Made by a program: the position numbers and the translations under genes. This document shows positions 1 to 9,285 of a stretch of 64,000 bases of DNA, one piece after another. The DNA is from Lachnospiraceae bacterium KH1T2 (GTDB lineage Bacteria; Bacillota; Clostridia; Lachnospirales; Lachnospiraceae), in NCBI GenBank assembly GCA_900114405.1, contig FOSY01000012.1:38776-102775 (forward strand), given 5' to 3'. Within the stretch, counting starts at the first letter, position 1. Each line of letters starts with the position of its first letter. The notes under the pieces were generated by a model, which saw nothing but the letters and a program-made list of their open reading frames with translations, was not told the DNA's origin and searched no databases.

Positions 1-866
1 TAATCGTAAAGGGCATCACACCACATGTTTCTAATTGGGAAAAGCCTATCACACTTGCACGTCATGCTTATGGTGATGTTTATAAAAATACTGAAATAAA
101 GGTTCCGGGCGCAGGTAAGGCTGAGCTTGTGTTTACCGGTGAAGATGGAAAAGAGATAAGAAAGACTATCTTTGACTTCAAGGGACCGGGCGTGATCCAG
201 GGAATGCACAATATAGATAAGTCGATAACAAGCTTTGCGAGAAGCTGCTTTAATTATGCGCTTTCTGTAAAGCAGGATCTTTGGTTTGCTTCAAAGGATA
301 CTATTTCAAAGATCTATGATGCGGATTTTCGTGATATTTTCCAAAATATCTACGATACTGAGTTTAAGGATAAGTTTGAGGCAGCGGGTATCACGTATTT
401 CTATACACTTATCGACGACGCAGTAGCAAGAGTTATGAAGTCAAAAGGCGGATTTATCTGGGCATGCAAGAACTATGACGGTGATGTGATGAGTGATATG
501 ATGGCTTCTGCATTTGGCTCACTTGCCATGATGACATCTGTACTTGTTTCACCTGACGGAAAGTATGAGTATGAAGCTGCACACGGTACGGTAATGAGAC
601 ACTATTACAAGCACCTCAAAGGCGAGGAGACAAGCACAAACTCTGTAGCAACTATATTTGCCTGGAGCGGAGCTTTAAGAAAGAGAGGCGAGCTTGACGG
701 CCTCAAAGACCTGCAGGATTTCGCTGACAGACTTGAAAAGGCTACTCTTGATACTATAGAAGCCGGCGAGATGACAAAAGATCTTGCGCTGATCACAACT
801 ATCGAGAATCCTACTGTTCTTAATACAGAAGACTTTATAAAAGCAATTAGAAAAAGATTAGCATAA
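1..866 (+). CDS. icd: NADP-dependent isocitrate dehydrogenase, C-terminal part (5' end outside window)
   Basis: Catalyses oxidative decarboxylation of isocitrate to 2-oxoglutarate with NADP in the cytoplasm. The frame is open from the first base (first full codon at 3) and about 288 residues are visible. They align with the C-terminal two thirds of eukaryote-type (homodimeric) [18 protein letters not shown], the metal-binding LIDD segment, [13 protein letters not shown], and the NADP-binding EAAHGTVTRH-like stretch written here as [12 protein letters not shown], then KGEETSTN. All these blocks look intact. The N-terminal substrate-binding residues are outside the window. It ends at tandem TAA codons just before a bidirectional terminator shared with the convergent ABC-F gene. 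This IDH type is known in many Lachnospiraceae. Confidence 0.95.
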   Translation, partial: IVKGITPHVSNWEKPITLARHAYGDVYKNTEIKVPGAGKAELVFTGEDGKEIRKTIFDFKGPGVIQGMHNIDKSITSFARSCFNYALSVKQDLWFASKDTISKIYDADFRDIFQNIYDTEFKDKFEAAGITYFYTLIDDAVARVMKSKGGFIWACKNYDGDVMSDMMASAFGSLAMMTSVLVSPDGKYEYEAAHGTVMRHYYKHLKGEETSTNSVATIFAWSGALRKRGELDGLKDLQDFADRLEKATLDTIEAGEMTKDLALITTIENPTVLNTEDFIKAIRKRLA

Positions 867-867
867 T

Positions 868-904
868 AAAATCCCATCACTTCGTCTGAGGTGATGGGAT
901 TTTT
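868..904. terminator. Bidirectional rho-independent terminator between icd and ABC-F gene
   Basis: The 13-bp inverted repeat AAAATCCCATCAC / GTGATGGGATTTT encloses a 10-nt loop, with an A run on the left and a T run on the right. It can therefore serve both convergent genes. Confidence 0.92.
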
Positions 905-910
905 GCTGTA

Positions 911-2866
911 TCAGCCTTCGATTTCTTCGAGTTCTGCGGAAAGATTTTCCCATTTTTCCATGAGTTCATCGTTTTCACGCATAAGCTCTGCCTGCTCGTT
1001 TGAAAGTTTTGTGCATTCTGAAACATTTCGGGCGATATCTTCATGTGTGAGAAGCTCGTCTATTTCGGCAGAACGTGCCTCGTTCTTCTCGATGGTGTCT
1101 TCGCACTTTTTGATCTCATTCTTGATCTTGCGGATCTTCGCCTGCTGAGCCTTGCTTTCTTCCCATGAAAGTTTGTTTTCAGTAGGCTCGGAAGATTTTG
1201 TATTGACTGCAGCAGTTAAATGACCTGTATCGGATGAAGTTCCGAGATAGCTGTTAGTCAGTTCATCCTTCTTTTCAAGGTAATAATCATAATTTCCTAT
1301 GTAGTTGATGATCGTATGACCTGTAAGGTCAAGAATCCTTGTAGCGGTCTGGTTTACAAAGTAACGGTCATGGCTTACATAGAATACAGTTCCTGTGTAG
1401 GAGTTGAGAGCGTTTTCAAGTATCTCCTTTGAGGTGATATCGAGGTGGTTGGTAGGCTCGTCGAGCAGAAGGAAGTTCGCATTGGAAAGCATGAGCTTTG
1501 CAAGCGACATACGTCCGCGCTCTCCTCCGGAAAGGTCACCGATCAGCTTGTAAACATCATCCCCGGTAAAGAGGAATGAAGCGAGAGTGTTTCGAATCTT
1601 GGTGTTATTAAGAGTAGGGTATGCATCCGAAATCTCTTCGAAAAGAGTCTTTTCAGGATGGAGAACCTGATGCTCCTGATCATAGTAGCCTATCTTAACA
1701 TTCGTGCCGAGACGGAATACACCTGAGTCAGCTCGTTCCATGCTGTTAATGATCTTAAGCATGGTGGTCTTTCCCGTCCCGTTATTGCCTATCAAAGCTA
1801 CACGCTCTCCCTTTTTGATCTCAAAAGAGATATTTTGGAAAAGAGTATTTTCCGGGAAAGACTTTGAAAGCTCTTCGACTGTGAGTACGTCGTTACCGCT
1901 TTCGATAGACGGTGTGATCGAAAGGTTCATTGCATCGTTGAAGCTCTGCGGCTTTTCGAGAACTTCGACTTTTGCAAGCATCTTTTCACGTGATTCGGCA
2001 CGCTTGATGGATTTTTCGCGGTTGAACTGTTTGAGCTTGGTTATAACAGCTTCCTGATGCTTGATCTCAGCCTGCTGATTAAGGTAGGCTTTGATCTCAG
2101 CGTCACGGAGCTGCTTTTTCTTCTCTGCGTATGCAGAGTAATTTCCTGTAAAGGTTCTTGCAGAACCACCCTCGATCTCGACAACTTTTGTAACGATCTT
2201 GTCGAGGAAATATCTGTCGTGAGCAACGATGAGTACAGCACCCTGATAATTCTTTAAGAAAGTTTCAAGCCATTCGATGGAAGCCATGTCAAGGTGGTTG
2301 GTAGGCTCATCGAGCATAATGATATCAGGTTTAGAAAGAAGAAGTTTACCCAGAGCAACACGTGTTTTCTGACCACCGGAGAGTGTATTTATGCGCTTAT
2401 GGAAATCATCTTCTGAAAAGCCGAGACCCTTTAGGATTCCTGTAACTTCACTCTGAATCGCATAGCCGTTATTAAGCTCAAATTCGTGGGTGAGTGCTGA
2501 GTAGCGGTTCATCTTTGCCTGAAGTTCTGCGCCTTCGAGATGCTTCATTTCTTCCTCGAGAGCACGCATCTGTGTCTCTTTATCTAAAAGTTCCTGCTTT
2601 ACGGATAAGACTTCATCGTATATAGTATTATCCGAACGAACAGCTTCCTGCTGGGCAAGGTAGCCGAAGGTGGAACCCTGAGCAAAAGTGACTTCGCCGT
2701 CATCCGGAGTCATTTCACCTGTGATTATTTTCAGCATGGTGGATTTTCCGGCTCCATTCATTCCTACCAGGGCACATTTTTCGTTCTCTTCTATATGAAA
2801 AGAACATCCATTTAAGATGGTTTTTCCGACAAAAGTTTTTTCTATGTTATATACTTGTAAAATCAT
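911..2866 (-). CDS. ABC-F family ATPase (Uup/YdiF-like)
   Basis: Soluble protein with two ABC domains and no membrane segment. ABC-F proteins bind the ribosome and relieve stalled translation, and some confer antibiotic resistance. Domain 1 has Walker A GMNGAGKST (about residues 35-43), signature LSGGQKTR and LDEPTNHLD. A charged linker follows. Domain 2 has GNNGTGKTT, LSGGERGR and a second LDEPTNHLD. The last 80 or so residues are a Glu/Lys-rich coiled coil typical of the YdiF/Uup branch. I chose the ATG at 2866 (MILQVYN) because GAGGAA lies just upstream; a 14-residue longer reading would begin upstream of that site. Divergent from rex. Housekeeping versus resistance subtype cannot be told by eye. 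Confidence 0.93.
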   Translation of the reverse strand: MILQVYNIEKTFVGKTILNGCSFHIEENEKCALVGMNGAGKSTMLKIITGEMTPDDGEVTFAQGSTFGYLAQQEAVRSDNTIYDEVLSVKQELLDKETQMRALEEEMKHLEGAELQAKMNRYSALTHEFELNNGYAIQSEVTGILKGLGFSEDDFHKRINTLSGGQKTRVALGKLLLSKPDIIMLDEPTNHLDMASIEWLETFLKNYQGAVLIVAHDRYFLDKIVTKVVEIEGGSARTFTGNYSAYAEKKKQLRDAEIKAYLNQQAEIKHQEAVITKLKQFNREKSIKRAESREKMLAKVEVLEKPQSFNDAMNLSITPSIESGNDVLTVEELSKSFPENTLFQNISFEIKKGERVALIGNNGTGKTTMLKIINSMERADSGVFRLGTNVKIGYYDQEHQVLHPEKTLFEEISDAYPTLNNTKIRNTLASFLFTGDDVYKLIGDLSGGERGRMSLAKLMLSNANFLLLDEPTNHLDITSKEILENALNSYTGTVFYVSHDRYFVNQTATRILDLTGHTIINYIGNYDYYLEKKDELTNSYLGTSSDTGHLTAAVNTKSSEPTENKLSWEESKAQQAKIRKIKNEIKKCEDTIEKNEARSAEIDELLTHEDIARNVSECTKLSNEQAELMRENDELMEKWENLSAELEEIEG

Positions 2867-2937
2867 AAACTTCCTCTGAATTATGCATAAATTACTGTAA
2901 AGTTGCAAAAAAAAGCATTAACTTATGAGTGCATAGT

Positions 2938-2966
2938 TTGACAATAACTTAACAAACTATTATACT
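2938..2966 (+). promoter_or_regulatory. rex promoter with overlapping candidate Rex operator
   Basis: TTGACA (2938-2943), a 17-nt spacer and TATACT (2961-2966) form a near-consensus vegetative promoter for the forward operon. Positions 2938-2955 read TTGACAATAACTTAACAA, matching the clostridial Rex box TTGTTAA-N4-TTAACAA at 12 of 14 defined positions and covering the -35 box. Autoregulation by NADH-sensing Rex is the natural inference. Both elements are visible; binding is not shown. Confidence 0.72.
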
Positions 2967-3095
2967 AAAAAAGACTATAAGCGGGGAGGGGCTTATAACC
3001 CAATGAGATAGTATAACAGACTTCTTAAAAATTTGAAAGAACAGCATTGTGTCACCCCGCAGGAACGTAAACGCAATGCATTGGAGGCAATAAAA

Positions 3096-3749
3096 GTGGC
3101 AAACAAAGATATTTCCAGAGCCGTGATAAGACGACTCCCGAGATATTTTAGATATCTCGGCGAACTCAAGGATGTGGGAGTGGAAAAGATTTCATCGCAG
3201 GATCTTTCCGAGATGATGCATGTAACAGCATCTCAGATACGTCAGGATCTTAATAATTTTGGCGGTTTCGGTCAGCAGGGCTACGGATATAATGTCAGCT
3301 ATCTGTATAATGAGATAGGTAAGATCCTTGGACTTGACAAGGAACATAATCTTATACTTGTAGGTGCAGGTAACCTGGGAAGAGCTCTTGCAGGTTATAC
3401 GAACTTTGAGAAACGTGGTTTTTACATGAAGGGAATCTTTGATGTAAATCCGGCGCTTCAGGGAACGAAGATAAGAGATATTCCAATCATGCCGATGAAG
3501 GATATTCAGGACTTTGTTAAAGAAAATGACATTGATGTGGCTGTTATCGCAATTCCAAAGGCAGCAGCGGTAGAAGTAGCGAAGCTTCTTGTTGACTGTG
3601 GGATAAAAGCCATATGGAATTTCTCGCATGTAGATCTTGATATCCCTGATAATGTAATGGTTGAGAGCGTTCATCTTTCTGAAAGCCTTATGAGACTTTC
3701 TTATAACCTTAACCAATACGAAGAAAGGCATGGTAAAAAGAGTAAGTAA
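3096..3749 (+). CDS. rex: Redox-sensing transcriptional repressor Rex
   Basis: Dimeric repressor that senses the NADH/NAD ratio and controls fermentation and redox genes. The N-terminal winged helix carries RAVIRRLPRYFRYLGEL and TASQIRQDLNNFGGFGQQGYGY, both family hallmarks. A Rossmann fold follows, with GAGNLGRAL at about residues 90-98. I chose GTG at 3096 because GGAGG sits at 3083-3087 with an 8-nt spacer, giving 217 residues, the usual Rex length. An upstream TTG at 3033 keeps the frame open but has no ribosome site and adds 21 non-homologous residues. It leads a forward run of about ten genes and is probably autoregulated through the site at 2938-2955. Confidence 0.95.
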   Translation: MANKDISRAVIRRLPRYFRYLGELKDVGVEKISSQDLSEMMHVTASQIRQDLNNFGGFGQQGYGYNVSYLYNEIGKILGLDKEHNLILVGAGNLGRALAGYTNFEKRGFYMKGIFDVNPALQGTKIRDIPIMPMKDIQDFVKENDIDVAVIAIPKAAAVEVAKLLVDCGIKAIWNFSHVDLDIPDNVMVESVHLSESLMRLSYNLNQYEERHGKKSK

Positions 3750-3760
3750 AGGAGCGGCGT

Positions 3761-4477
3761 ATGGCTAAAGAGGGGAAGTTCCATGACGCGATAAATGGCA
3801 GAAAGATTCCAATACTTACATTGGACAATAAATGGCATAAGCTTTTTACTCAGGCTGAGGAATCAAAAGAGATGGAGAAGCTTGAGAAAAAATTAAATGA
3901 GCTTATTGCGAGGCAGGGAAAGCTGAATTCAGAGCTTAAGGACCTTAAAAAGATCAAGCAGGATCTGATGAATGGTATTGTTGCAAATATGTCGGCAGCT
4001 CAGGACGAGAATAATCATAAGGCAAATAAGATTGTTGACGAGAGTAAGCGCCTCATAGATGAAACCAATGAAAAGATGGAAGGCTATGAGGACGAACTCC
4101 TTGATCTGCCGAGGATGATACAGGATACCAATAAGGAACTTATGCTTCTTACGATGGAAGAGTGCTATGCGCTGCTTAAGGATAATACGAAGGACATAAT
4201 CGCCATAGGCAAGTGGATAAAGGAGATGCGCGTTGAGCTGAAGCGGCGCATTCTTAAGAAACAGCATATGGAGATAGTGAATGTTGAGATATATTCATGG
4301 CTTCAGGATATTTTCGGGCCTGAGGTCATGGATATGTTTGATATCGAATATGATATAGAGGCGCAGAGAAATGATCTTCTTGCTAAAAGAGAAGCGATGC
4401 TTGAAGAAAAGGAGCGCCAAAAATCTGAGCAGTCAAGAGGGGGAACAGCTCAAAATACTGAATTGAAGGAGCAGTAG
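3761..4477 (+). CDS. Coiled-coil protein of unknown function
   Basis: I do not recognise a characterised family. The 238-residue product is soluble and highly charged, with no signal peptide or membrane segment. Residues about 30-75 and 85-130 look like long heptad-rich helices, and the tail is again Glu/Lys-rich. The N-terminus (KIPILTLDNKWHKLF) looks like a small conserved hydrophobic patch. AAGGAG precedes the ATG by a normal distance. It lies 11 nt after rex and 2 nt before the NAD(P)HX repair gene, so it is almost certainly co-transcribed with them. The spacing suggests a conserved housekeeping neighbour, but no function follows from the sequence. Confidence 0.85.
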   Translation: MAKEGKFHDAINGRKIPILTLDNKWHKLFTQAEESKEMEKLEKKLNELIARQGKLNSELKDLKKIKQDLMNGIVANMSAAQDENNHKANKIVDESKRLIDETNEKMEGYEDELLDLPRMIQDTNKELMLLTMEECYALLKDNTKDIIAIGKWIKEMRVELKRRILKKQHMEIVNVEIYSWLQDIFGPEVMDMFDIEYDIEAQRNDLLAKREAMLEEKERQKSEQSRGGTAQNTELKEQ

Positions 4478-4479
4478 TC

Positions 4480-5976
4480 ATGAGATATATTCCCATGTCA
4501 AATGAAATGAAGAAAGCGGACGAGCGTACATCATCTAAAATGCATGTACGCTCTATTGTTCTTATGGAGAGAGCAGCTTTAGCTGTCGCTGAGCAGGTTA
4601 AAGAAGGAAGAGTGCTTGTCGTGGCAGGTACGGGAAATAATGGAGGCGATGCATTTGCTGCGGGCAGAATACTCATAGAACGTGGTATTGAGGTTGATTT
4701 TTGTCTGATAGGAGAGCGTAAGAAATGCTCGCCTACTGAGGAAGAGCAGATTCTTTCAGTTGAGGCGATCACAGGGGGAGACGTCATTTTGGAAAGGGTT
4801 CCGGAAAATGACTATGACTATGTCATCGACGGGATTTTCGGCGTTTCTCTTAATCGTGATGTTACAGGCAAGTATGCGGAAGCGATAGCTTCGATAAATG
4901 AAAAGCACAGGAATGGCACTAAGGTCATCAGTATAGATATTCCTAGTGGGATCAATGCAGATACCGGGCGTGTATGCGGAGTGGCTGTGATGGCAGATAT
5001 TACGGTAGCATGTGCGTATGAAAAGCCGGGCACACTGCTTTTTCCCGGAACTGAATATGCGGGAGAAGTTGTGATCGCTCATATAGGGATCACGGACAGA
5101 TCTTTTGAGGCTTCGCCCGGAATAATGGCACCGGAACCTGAAGATGCGGTCCTCCCTGCGAGAAAGAAAAATTCCAATAAAGGAACTTATGGCAAAGTGC
5201 TGGTGATAGCGGGCTCAGAGGAGATATGCGGAGCGGCTCTCCTTTCGGCAAAAGCTGCGCTTTGCTGCGGCTGCGGAATGGTTAAGGTATTTACGCATGT
5301 AAATAATCGTACTGCTATACAGGTAGGGCTTCCGGAAGCATTGATAACCACATATTCTTTTGAAACAGAAGTGGAGTCAAAACTTCGTGATGCTATTAAA
5401 TGGTGCAGCTCGATAGTCATAGGACCGGGGCTTGGAACAGGCAGGCTTTCATCAAAGATCTTAACGCTGGTGCTTGATGAAGCAAATGTTCCGGTGGTAC
5501 TTGATGCGGATGCGCTGAATCTTATCGCTGAAGACAGTAAGGTTTTGGATGATCTGACTGCAGATGTTGTGATAACGCCTCACGTCGGCGAGATGTCAAG
5601 GCTTACAGGGATGAGTATAAGCAAGATAAAGGAAGATCCGATAAAGACGGCAAGAGATTTTGCAATGGAGCATGGCGTTGTTACGGTACTTAAAGATGCG
5701 AGGACTGTGACGGCTTTTCCGGCAGGCAAGGCTGTGATAAATACTTCGGGTAATGATGGCATGGCGACAGCCGGCAGCGGTGATGTATTAGCCGGTATGA
5801 TAGGCTCTTTAACTGCTCAGGGAGTGAAGATAGGAGAGGCTGCGTGGCGTGGTGTTTATCTGCATGGAAGGGCAGGAGATATCGCAAAGAAAAAATTTGG
5901 TGCGCACACAATGCTCAGCGGTGATATAATATCCTCTATATTGGCATTCAGCCAGGAGGAGAATTACAGAAAATGA
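4480..5976 (+). CDS. nnr: Bifunctional NAD(P)HX epimerase / ADP-dependent NAD(P)HX dehydratase
   Basis: Repairs hydrated NADH and NADPH. The N-terminal YjeF domain (about residues 1-210) epimerises S- and R-NAD(P)HX and shows GNNGGDAFAAGR, DGIFGV and DIPSGINADTG. The C-terminal ribokinase-like domain (about 220-498) dehydrates the S form using ADP and shows GTYGKVLVIAGS, GPGLG, DADALNL, TPHVGEMSRL and the catalytic-loop motif NDGMATAGSGDVLAG. Both active sites look complete and the length (498) is normal for the fusion. GAAGGAG precedes the ATG. The stop overlaps the alr start as ATGA, indicating translational coupling. In other bacteria too, this gene commonly neighbours alr. Confidence 0.95.
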   Translation: MRYIPMSNEMKKADERTSSKMHVRSIVLMERAALAVAEQVKEGRVLVVAGTGNNGGDAFAAGRILIERGIEVDFCLIGERKKCSPTEEEQILSVEAITGGDVILERVPENDYDYVIDGIFGVSLNRDVTGKYAEAIASINEKHRNGTKVISIDIPSGINADTGRVCGVAVMADITVACAYEKPGTLLFPGTEYAGEVVIAHIGITDRSFEASPGIMAPEPEDAVLPARKKNSNKGTYGKVLVIAGSEEICGAALLSAKAALCCGCGMVKVFTHVNNRTAIQVGLPEALITTYSFETEVESKLRDAIKWCSSIVIGPGLGTGRLSSKILTLVLDEANVPVVLDADALNLIAEDSKVLDDLTADVVITPHVGEMSRLTGMSISKIKEDPIKTARDFAMEHGVVTVLKDARTVTAFPAGKAVINTSGNDGMATAGSGDVLAGMIGSLTAQGVKIGEAAWRGVYLHGRAGDIAKKKFGAHTMLSGDIISSILAFSQEENYRK

Positions 5977-7154
5977 GAAAATTTGATCGCGTGTGTGCGA
6001 CTGTAGATATGGATGCGTTGAGATTTAATATGGAGTCGATGCGCAGTAATATAGATCCCAAGGCAAAGATGATGGCGGTCATCAAGACCGATGGCTATGG
6101 ACATGGTGCTGTCGAGATCGCCAGAGAGATAGAAGATACGGATTACCTTTTCGGTTATGCGGTTGCAGTTGAAGAAGAAGCACTTGAGCTTCGAAAAGCC
6201 GGTATAAAAAAGCCAATATTAATTTTGGGATACACATTCCCTGATACATATGAAATACTTGTTGAAAATGATGTTCGTCTGGCTGTTTTCAGAGAAGATC
6301 AGGCAGAGGAGCTTTCAAAGGCTGCAGTAAAACTTGGTAAGAAGGTTTATTTCCACCTTGCAGTAGACACAGGAATGAGCCGCATAGGAGTGCAGCCTGA
6401 TGAATCATCAGTTGAACTTGTGAAAAAGATGGCTAAGCTTCCAAATGTTGAGATGGAAGGAATTTTTACACATTTTGCCAAGGCTGATATGACTGATAAA
6501 GAGCCGACAGAGGTTCAGATAGAGAAATTCAGCAGTTTTATCAGACTGCTTAAAGAGAATGGAGTAGAGTTCAAGATCCATCATTGCTCAAATTCTGCAG
6601 GGCTTATCAGATTTAATGAAGCAGACATGGATATGGTACGTGCAGGAGTAACGCTTTATGGGCTTTGGCCTTCGGATGAAGTCGAAAGAGATATCATTCC
6701 GCTTAAACCACTGCTTGCACTCAAAAGCCATATCGTTTATATTAAATATACTGCACCCGGAGTCGGAGTAAGTTATGGCGGAACGTATGTAACTAAAGAA
6801 AACGTCAGGATAGCTACAGTTCCGGTGGGATATGGTGATGGTTATCCAAGGTCACTTTCGGGAAAAGGTTATGTGCTGATACATGGAAAGAAGGCGCCGA
6901 TACTTGGGCGTGTCTGCATGGATCAGTTCATGGTGGATGTTACAGATATTCCTGAAGCAGCAGAAGGAGATGAGGTTACTCTTATCGGTCGTGATGGTGA
7001 TGAAGAGATCACGATGGAGGAGCTTGGAGATCTTTCAGGAAGATTTAATTATGAACTTGCCTGTGATCTTGGAAAGAGGATACCTAGAATTTATTTGAAG
7101 CGGGGGAAAGTTGTTTCGGTCAGAGACGAATACGCCAGATGTTTTCAAAATTAA
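5973..7154 (+). CDS. alr: Alanine racemase
   Basis: PLP enzyme that makes D-alanine for peptidoglycan. The PLP lysine is K38 in VIKTDGYGHG; the family usually has KANAYGHG, so the two residues after the lysine are variant but Tyr and GHG remain. The N-terminal barrel also has VDTGMSRIG and HCSNSAG. The C-terminal domain carries the second catalytic tyrosine in VSYGGTY, then VGYGDGYPR and GRVCMDQFMVDVT. Length 393 is standard. It starts inside the stop of the preceding gene and its last 16 bases overlap the CBS protein gene, so the operon is tightly packed. Confidence 0.96.
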   Translation: MRKFDRVCATVDMDALRFNMESMRSNIDPKAKMMAVIKTDGYGHGAVEIAREIEDTDYLFGYAVAVEEEALELRKAGIKKPILILGYTFPDTYEILVENDVRLAVFREDQAEELSKAAVKLGKKVYFHLAVDTGMSRIGVQPDESSVELVKKMAKLPNVEMEGIFTHFAKADMTDKEPTEVQIEKFSSFIRLLKENGVEFKIHHCSNSAGLIRFNEADMDMVRAGVTLYGLWPSDEVERDIIPLKPLLALKSHIVYIKYTAPGVGVSYGGTYVTKENVRIATVPVGYGDGYPRSLSGKGYVLIHGKKAPILGRVCMDQFMVDVTDIPEAAEGDEVTLIGRDGDEEITMEELGDLSGRFNYELACDLGKRIPRIYLKRGKVVSVRDEYARCFQN

Positions 7155-7999
7155 AAGATTTATTTAATAAAAATAAAATAGATGAGCAAGATATCATCTC
7201 GATGGTAAATGAAAGCCATGAGAAGGGAGTCATAGAGGCTTCTGAAGCTGAGATGATATCAAATATCTTTGAATTCGGGGATAAAGAAGCTCAGGATATA
7301 ATGACCCACAGGGAGAATATAATAGCCATTGACGGTTCTGAAACTCTTGAAAAGGTCGTTGAATCCATGCTGGAGGATAATAAATCCCGTTACCCTGTGT
7401 ATGAAGAAAATATCGATAATATAATCGGTATCCTTCATTTCAAGGATACCATGAAGTATAATGTCAGGTCGGATCTTCGTCAGAAAAAGATCGCAGATAT
7501 TCCGGGGCTTATTAAGGAAGCTAAGTTCATTCCAGAGACAAGGAAGATAGATTCTCTCTTCAATACGATGCAGCAGAATAAGATCCATATGGTCATCGTT
7601 GTAGATGAGTATGGTCAGACGTCGGGAATCGTTGCGATGGAGGATATTTTAGAGGAGATCGTCGGAAATATCCTTGACGAATACGATGACGACGAGCTTA
7701 ATATCCGCAGGCAGGGTGACAATACGTTCATAGTGGAAGGTCTTGCTCAGCTTGAGGAGGTTTCAGACCGCCTCGGGATCGAATTTCCGGATGAGGGATA
7801 TGAAACGCTGAATGGCTTTATGACAGACAGGCTTGGGCATGTTCCGAAGACAGGTGAAGATTTCGAGACAGAATATGGAGGATACAGGTTCAGAATCGCA
7901 AGTGTAAAGGGAAGAGTTATCCGCACTGTGCGAGTCGAGAAAATCCCGGATGAAGGTGCAGAACCCGTTGACCCGGGGCCTGATCAAAATACAGATTAA
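7139..7999 (+). CDS. CBS-pair / CorC_HlyC domain protein (CorC-TlyC family)
   Basis: Cytoplasmic 286-residue protein. Residues about 50-185 form two CBS domains (IMTHRENIIAIDG; SRYPVYEENIDNIIGILHFKD; VVDEYGQTSGIVAMEDILEEIVGNI). Residues about 195-275 form the CorC_HlyC domain (FIVEGLAQLEEVSDRLG; ETLNGFMTDRLGHVP). No DUF21 membrane domain is present, so it resembles the short CorC/TlyC type tied to magnesium/cobalt efflux rather than the full transporter. The old 'hemolysin' label is not supported by any visible toxin feature. The start lies within the end of alr, in a different frame; no strong ribosome site is obvious, consistent with coupled translation. The acidic EYDDDELN linker is typical. 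Confidence 0.9.
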   Translation: MFSKLKDLFNKNKIDEQDIISMVNESHEKGVIEASEAEMISNIFEFGDKEAQDIMTHRENIIAIDGSETLEKVVESMLEDNKSRYPVYEENIDNIIGILHFKDTMKYNVRSDLRQKKIADIPGLIKEAKFIPETRKIDSLFNTMQQNKIHMVIVVDEYGQTSGIVAMEDILEEIVGNILDEYDDDELNIRRQGDNTFIVEGLAQLEEVSDRLGIEFPDEGYETLNGFMTDRLGHVPKTGEDFETEYGGYRFRIASVKGRVIRTVRVEKIPDEGAEPVDPGPDQNTD

Positions 8000-8044
8000 G
8001 GTTGATCAAATTAAGTTTTATTAAGATAAGGAGTTTTTAGATTT

Positions 8045-8773
8045 ATGTCAGGACATTCAAAATTTGCAAACATCAAGCACAAGAAGGAAAAGAACGATGC
8101 TGCTAAGGGAAAGATCTTTACCATCATCGGACGTGAGATCGCTGTTGCCGTAAAGGAAGGCGGCCCGGATGTTAACAACAACTTCAAGCTTGCACAGGTA
8201 GTTGCAAAGGCAAAGGCTGCAAATATGCCTAACGATACTATCGAGAGAGGTATCAAGAAGGCTGCAGGTGATTCAGATAACGTTAACTACGAGTACTGCA
8301 CATATGAAGGATATGGCCCTTCAGGTACAGCTATCATCGTTCAGACACTTACAGACAACAAGAACCGTACAGCTGCAAACGTTCGCTCATGCTTCACAAA
8401 GGGCAGCGGTAACCTTGGTACACAGGGATGCGTTTCATTCATGTTTGATGATAAGGGACAGATCATTATCGATAAGGAAGAGTGCGATATGGGTGCTGAT
8501 GACCTTATGATGATCGCTCTTGATGCAGGCGCAGACGATTTCAATGAAGAAGATGACAGCTTTGAAGTACTTACATCACCTGAGGCATTTGAGGAAGTTA
8601 AGAAGGCTCTTGAAGAGCAGAATATTCCGCTTGCTTCTGCAGAAGTTACTAAGCTTCCACAGAACTATGTTGATGTAACTAACGAGGATGATCTTACAAA
8701 GTTCCAGAGAATTCTTGATCTTCTTGATGATGATGACGATGTTCAGGCTGTTTATCATAACGCAAATATCTAA
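8045..8773 (+). CDS. yebC: YebC/PmpR-TACO1 family protein
   Basis: Family members were annotated as transcription regulators; recent work links them to translation of difficult peptide stretches. The 242-residue product opens with the diagnostic SGHSKFANIKHKKEKNDAAKG (usually SKWHNI; here SKFANI) and has IGREIAVAVKEGG, NMPNDTIERGIKK and YEGYGPSGTAIIV, followed by the acidic C-terminal domain. GATAAGGAG precedes the ATG. Codon use is strongly biased to a few codons, unlike the preceding gene, suggesting high expression. It is followed at 20 nt by an unknown gene in the same direction. Confidence 0.94.
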   Translation: MSGHSKFANIKHKKEKNDAAKGKIFTIIGREIAVAVKEGGPDVNNNFKLAQVVAKAKAANMPNDTIERGIKKAAGDSDNVNYEYCTYEGYGPSGTAIIVQTLTDNKNRTAANVRSCFTKGSGNLGTQGCVSFMFDDKGQIIIDKEECDMGADDLMMIALDAGADDFNEEDDSFEVLTSPEAFEEVKKALEEQNIPLASAEVTKLPQNYVDVTNEDDLTKFQRILDLLDDDDDVQAVYHNANI

Positions 8774-8793
8774 CTGATAAGGATAAAATTCAA

Positions 8794-9273
8794 ATGGCTG
8801 ATCTTAAAAATGAACTTCCCCGTCTTCTTTTCGATATCGATGTGAAGACTGGTCTTAAAAATTTCAAAAAGAACCGTTATGAAGATTTTTTCAAGGCTTA
8901 TCGAGAGGATCTCGGTGGTGTATATGAGTTGATCAATGAAGCATATGAAATGCCTGATAAAGAGGAAAAGATCAACGAAGCTGCACTCAGTCTTGTAAAT
9001 AAGGCTAGGAATAAGCATGAAAATGCCGGTTTCTTTAAGAAGCAGCAGACGCTTCTTGATATGCAGTGCATGATGGTCTTTTATGTTCTTCCGGGAATTC
9101 TTGCTAATGGAAAAGAGGATGACAGGCTTTTGACTGACTCTATAGTTGGTCAGTGGAGAGCTGCTTTTCCGGAATCTAAAATTGACGCTGCATCATATGA
9201 TGAGATCTATGCCGGATTCCGTAATACCATATTGGGATTCAGCGTTGAAGATATTTTCTCAAAGAATAAATAG
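8794..9273 (+). CDS. Conserved hypothetical protein
   Basis: Not recognised. The 159-residue product is soluble, without signal peptide or membrane span, and probably mostly helical. Visible features are a charged N-terminal half (KNFKKNRYEDFFKAYREDL) and a hydrophobic central helix (MQCMMVFYVLPGILANG). It sits between yebC and a metallophosphoesterase with 20-nt and 12-nt gaps, in the same direction. Spacing and codon pattern support a real gene, but its role is open. Confidence 0.75.
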   Translation: MADLKNELPRLLFDIDVKTGLKNFKKNRYEDFFKAYREDLGGVYELINEAYEMPDKEEKINEAALSLVNKARNKHENAGFFKKQQTLLDMQCMMVFYVLPGILANGKEDDRLLTDSIVGQWRAAFPESKIDAASYDEIYAGFRNTILGFSVEDIFSKNK

Positions 9274-9285
9274 TTTTGAGGTTTT

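Noticed and set aside
3192..3731. 179-codon open frame on the minus strand
   Set aside because: It is fully antisense to rex, has no ribosome site and its translation resembles no family; rex is unambiguous.
7139..7999. Hemolysin (TlyC) annotation
   Set aside because: The protein has CBS and CorC_HlyC domains only, without membrane or pore-forming features.
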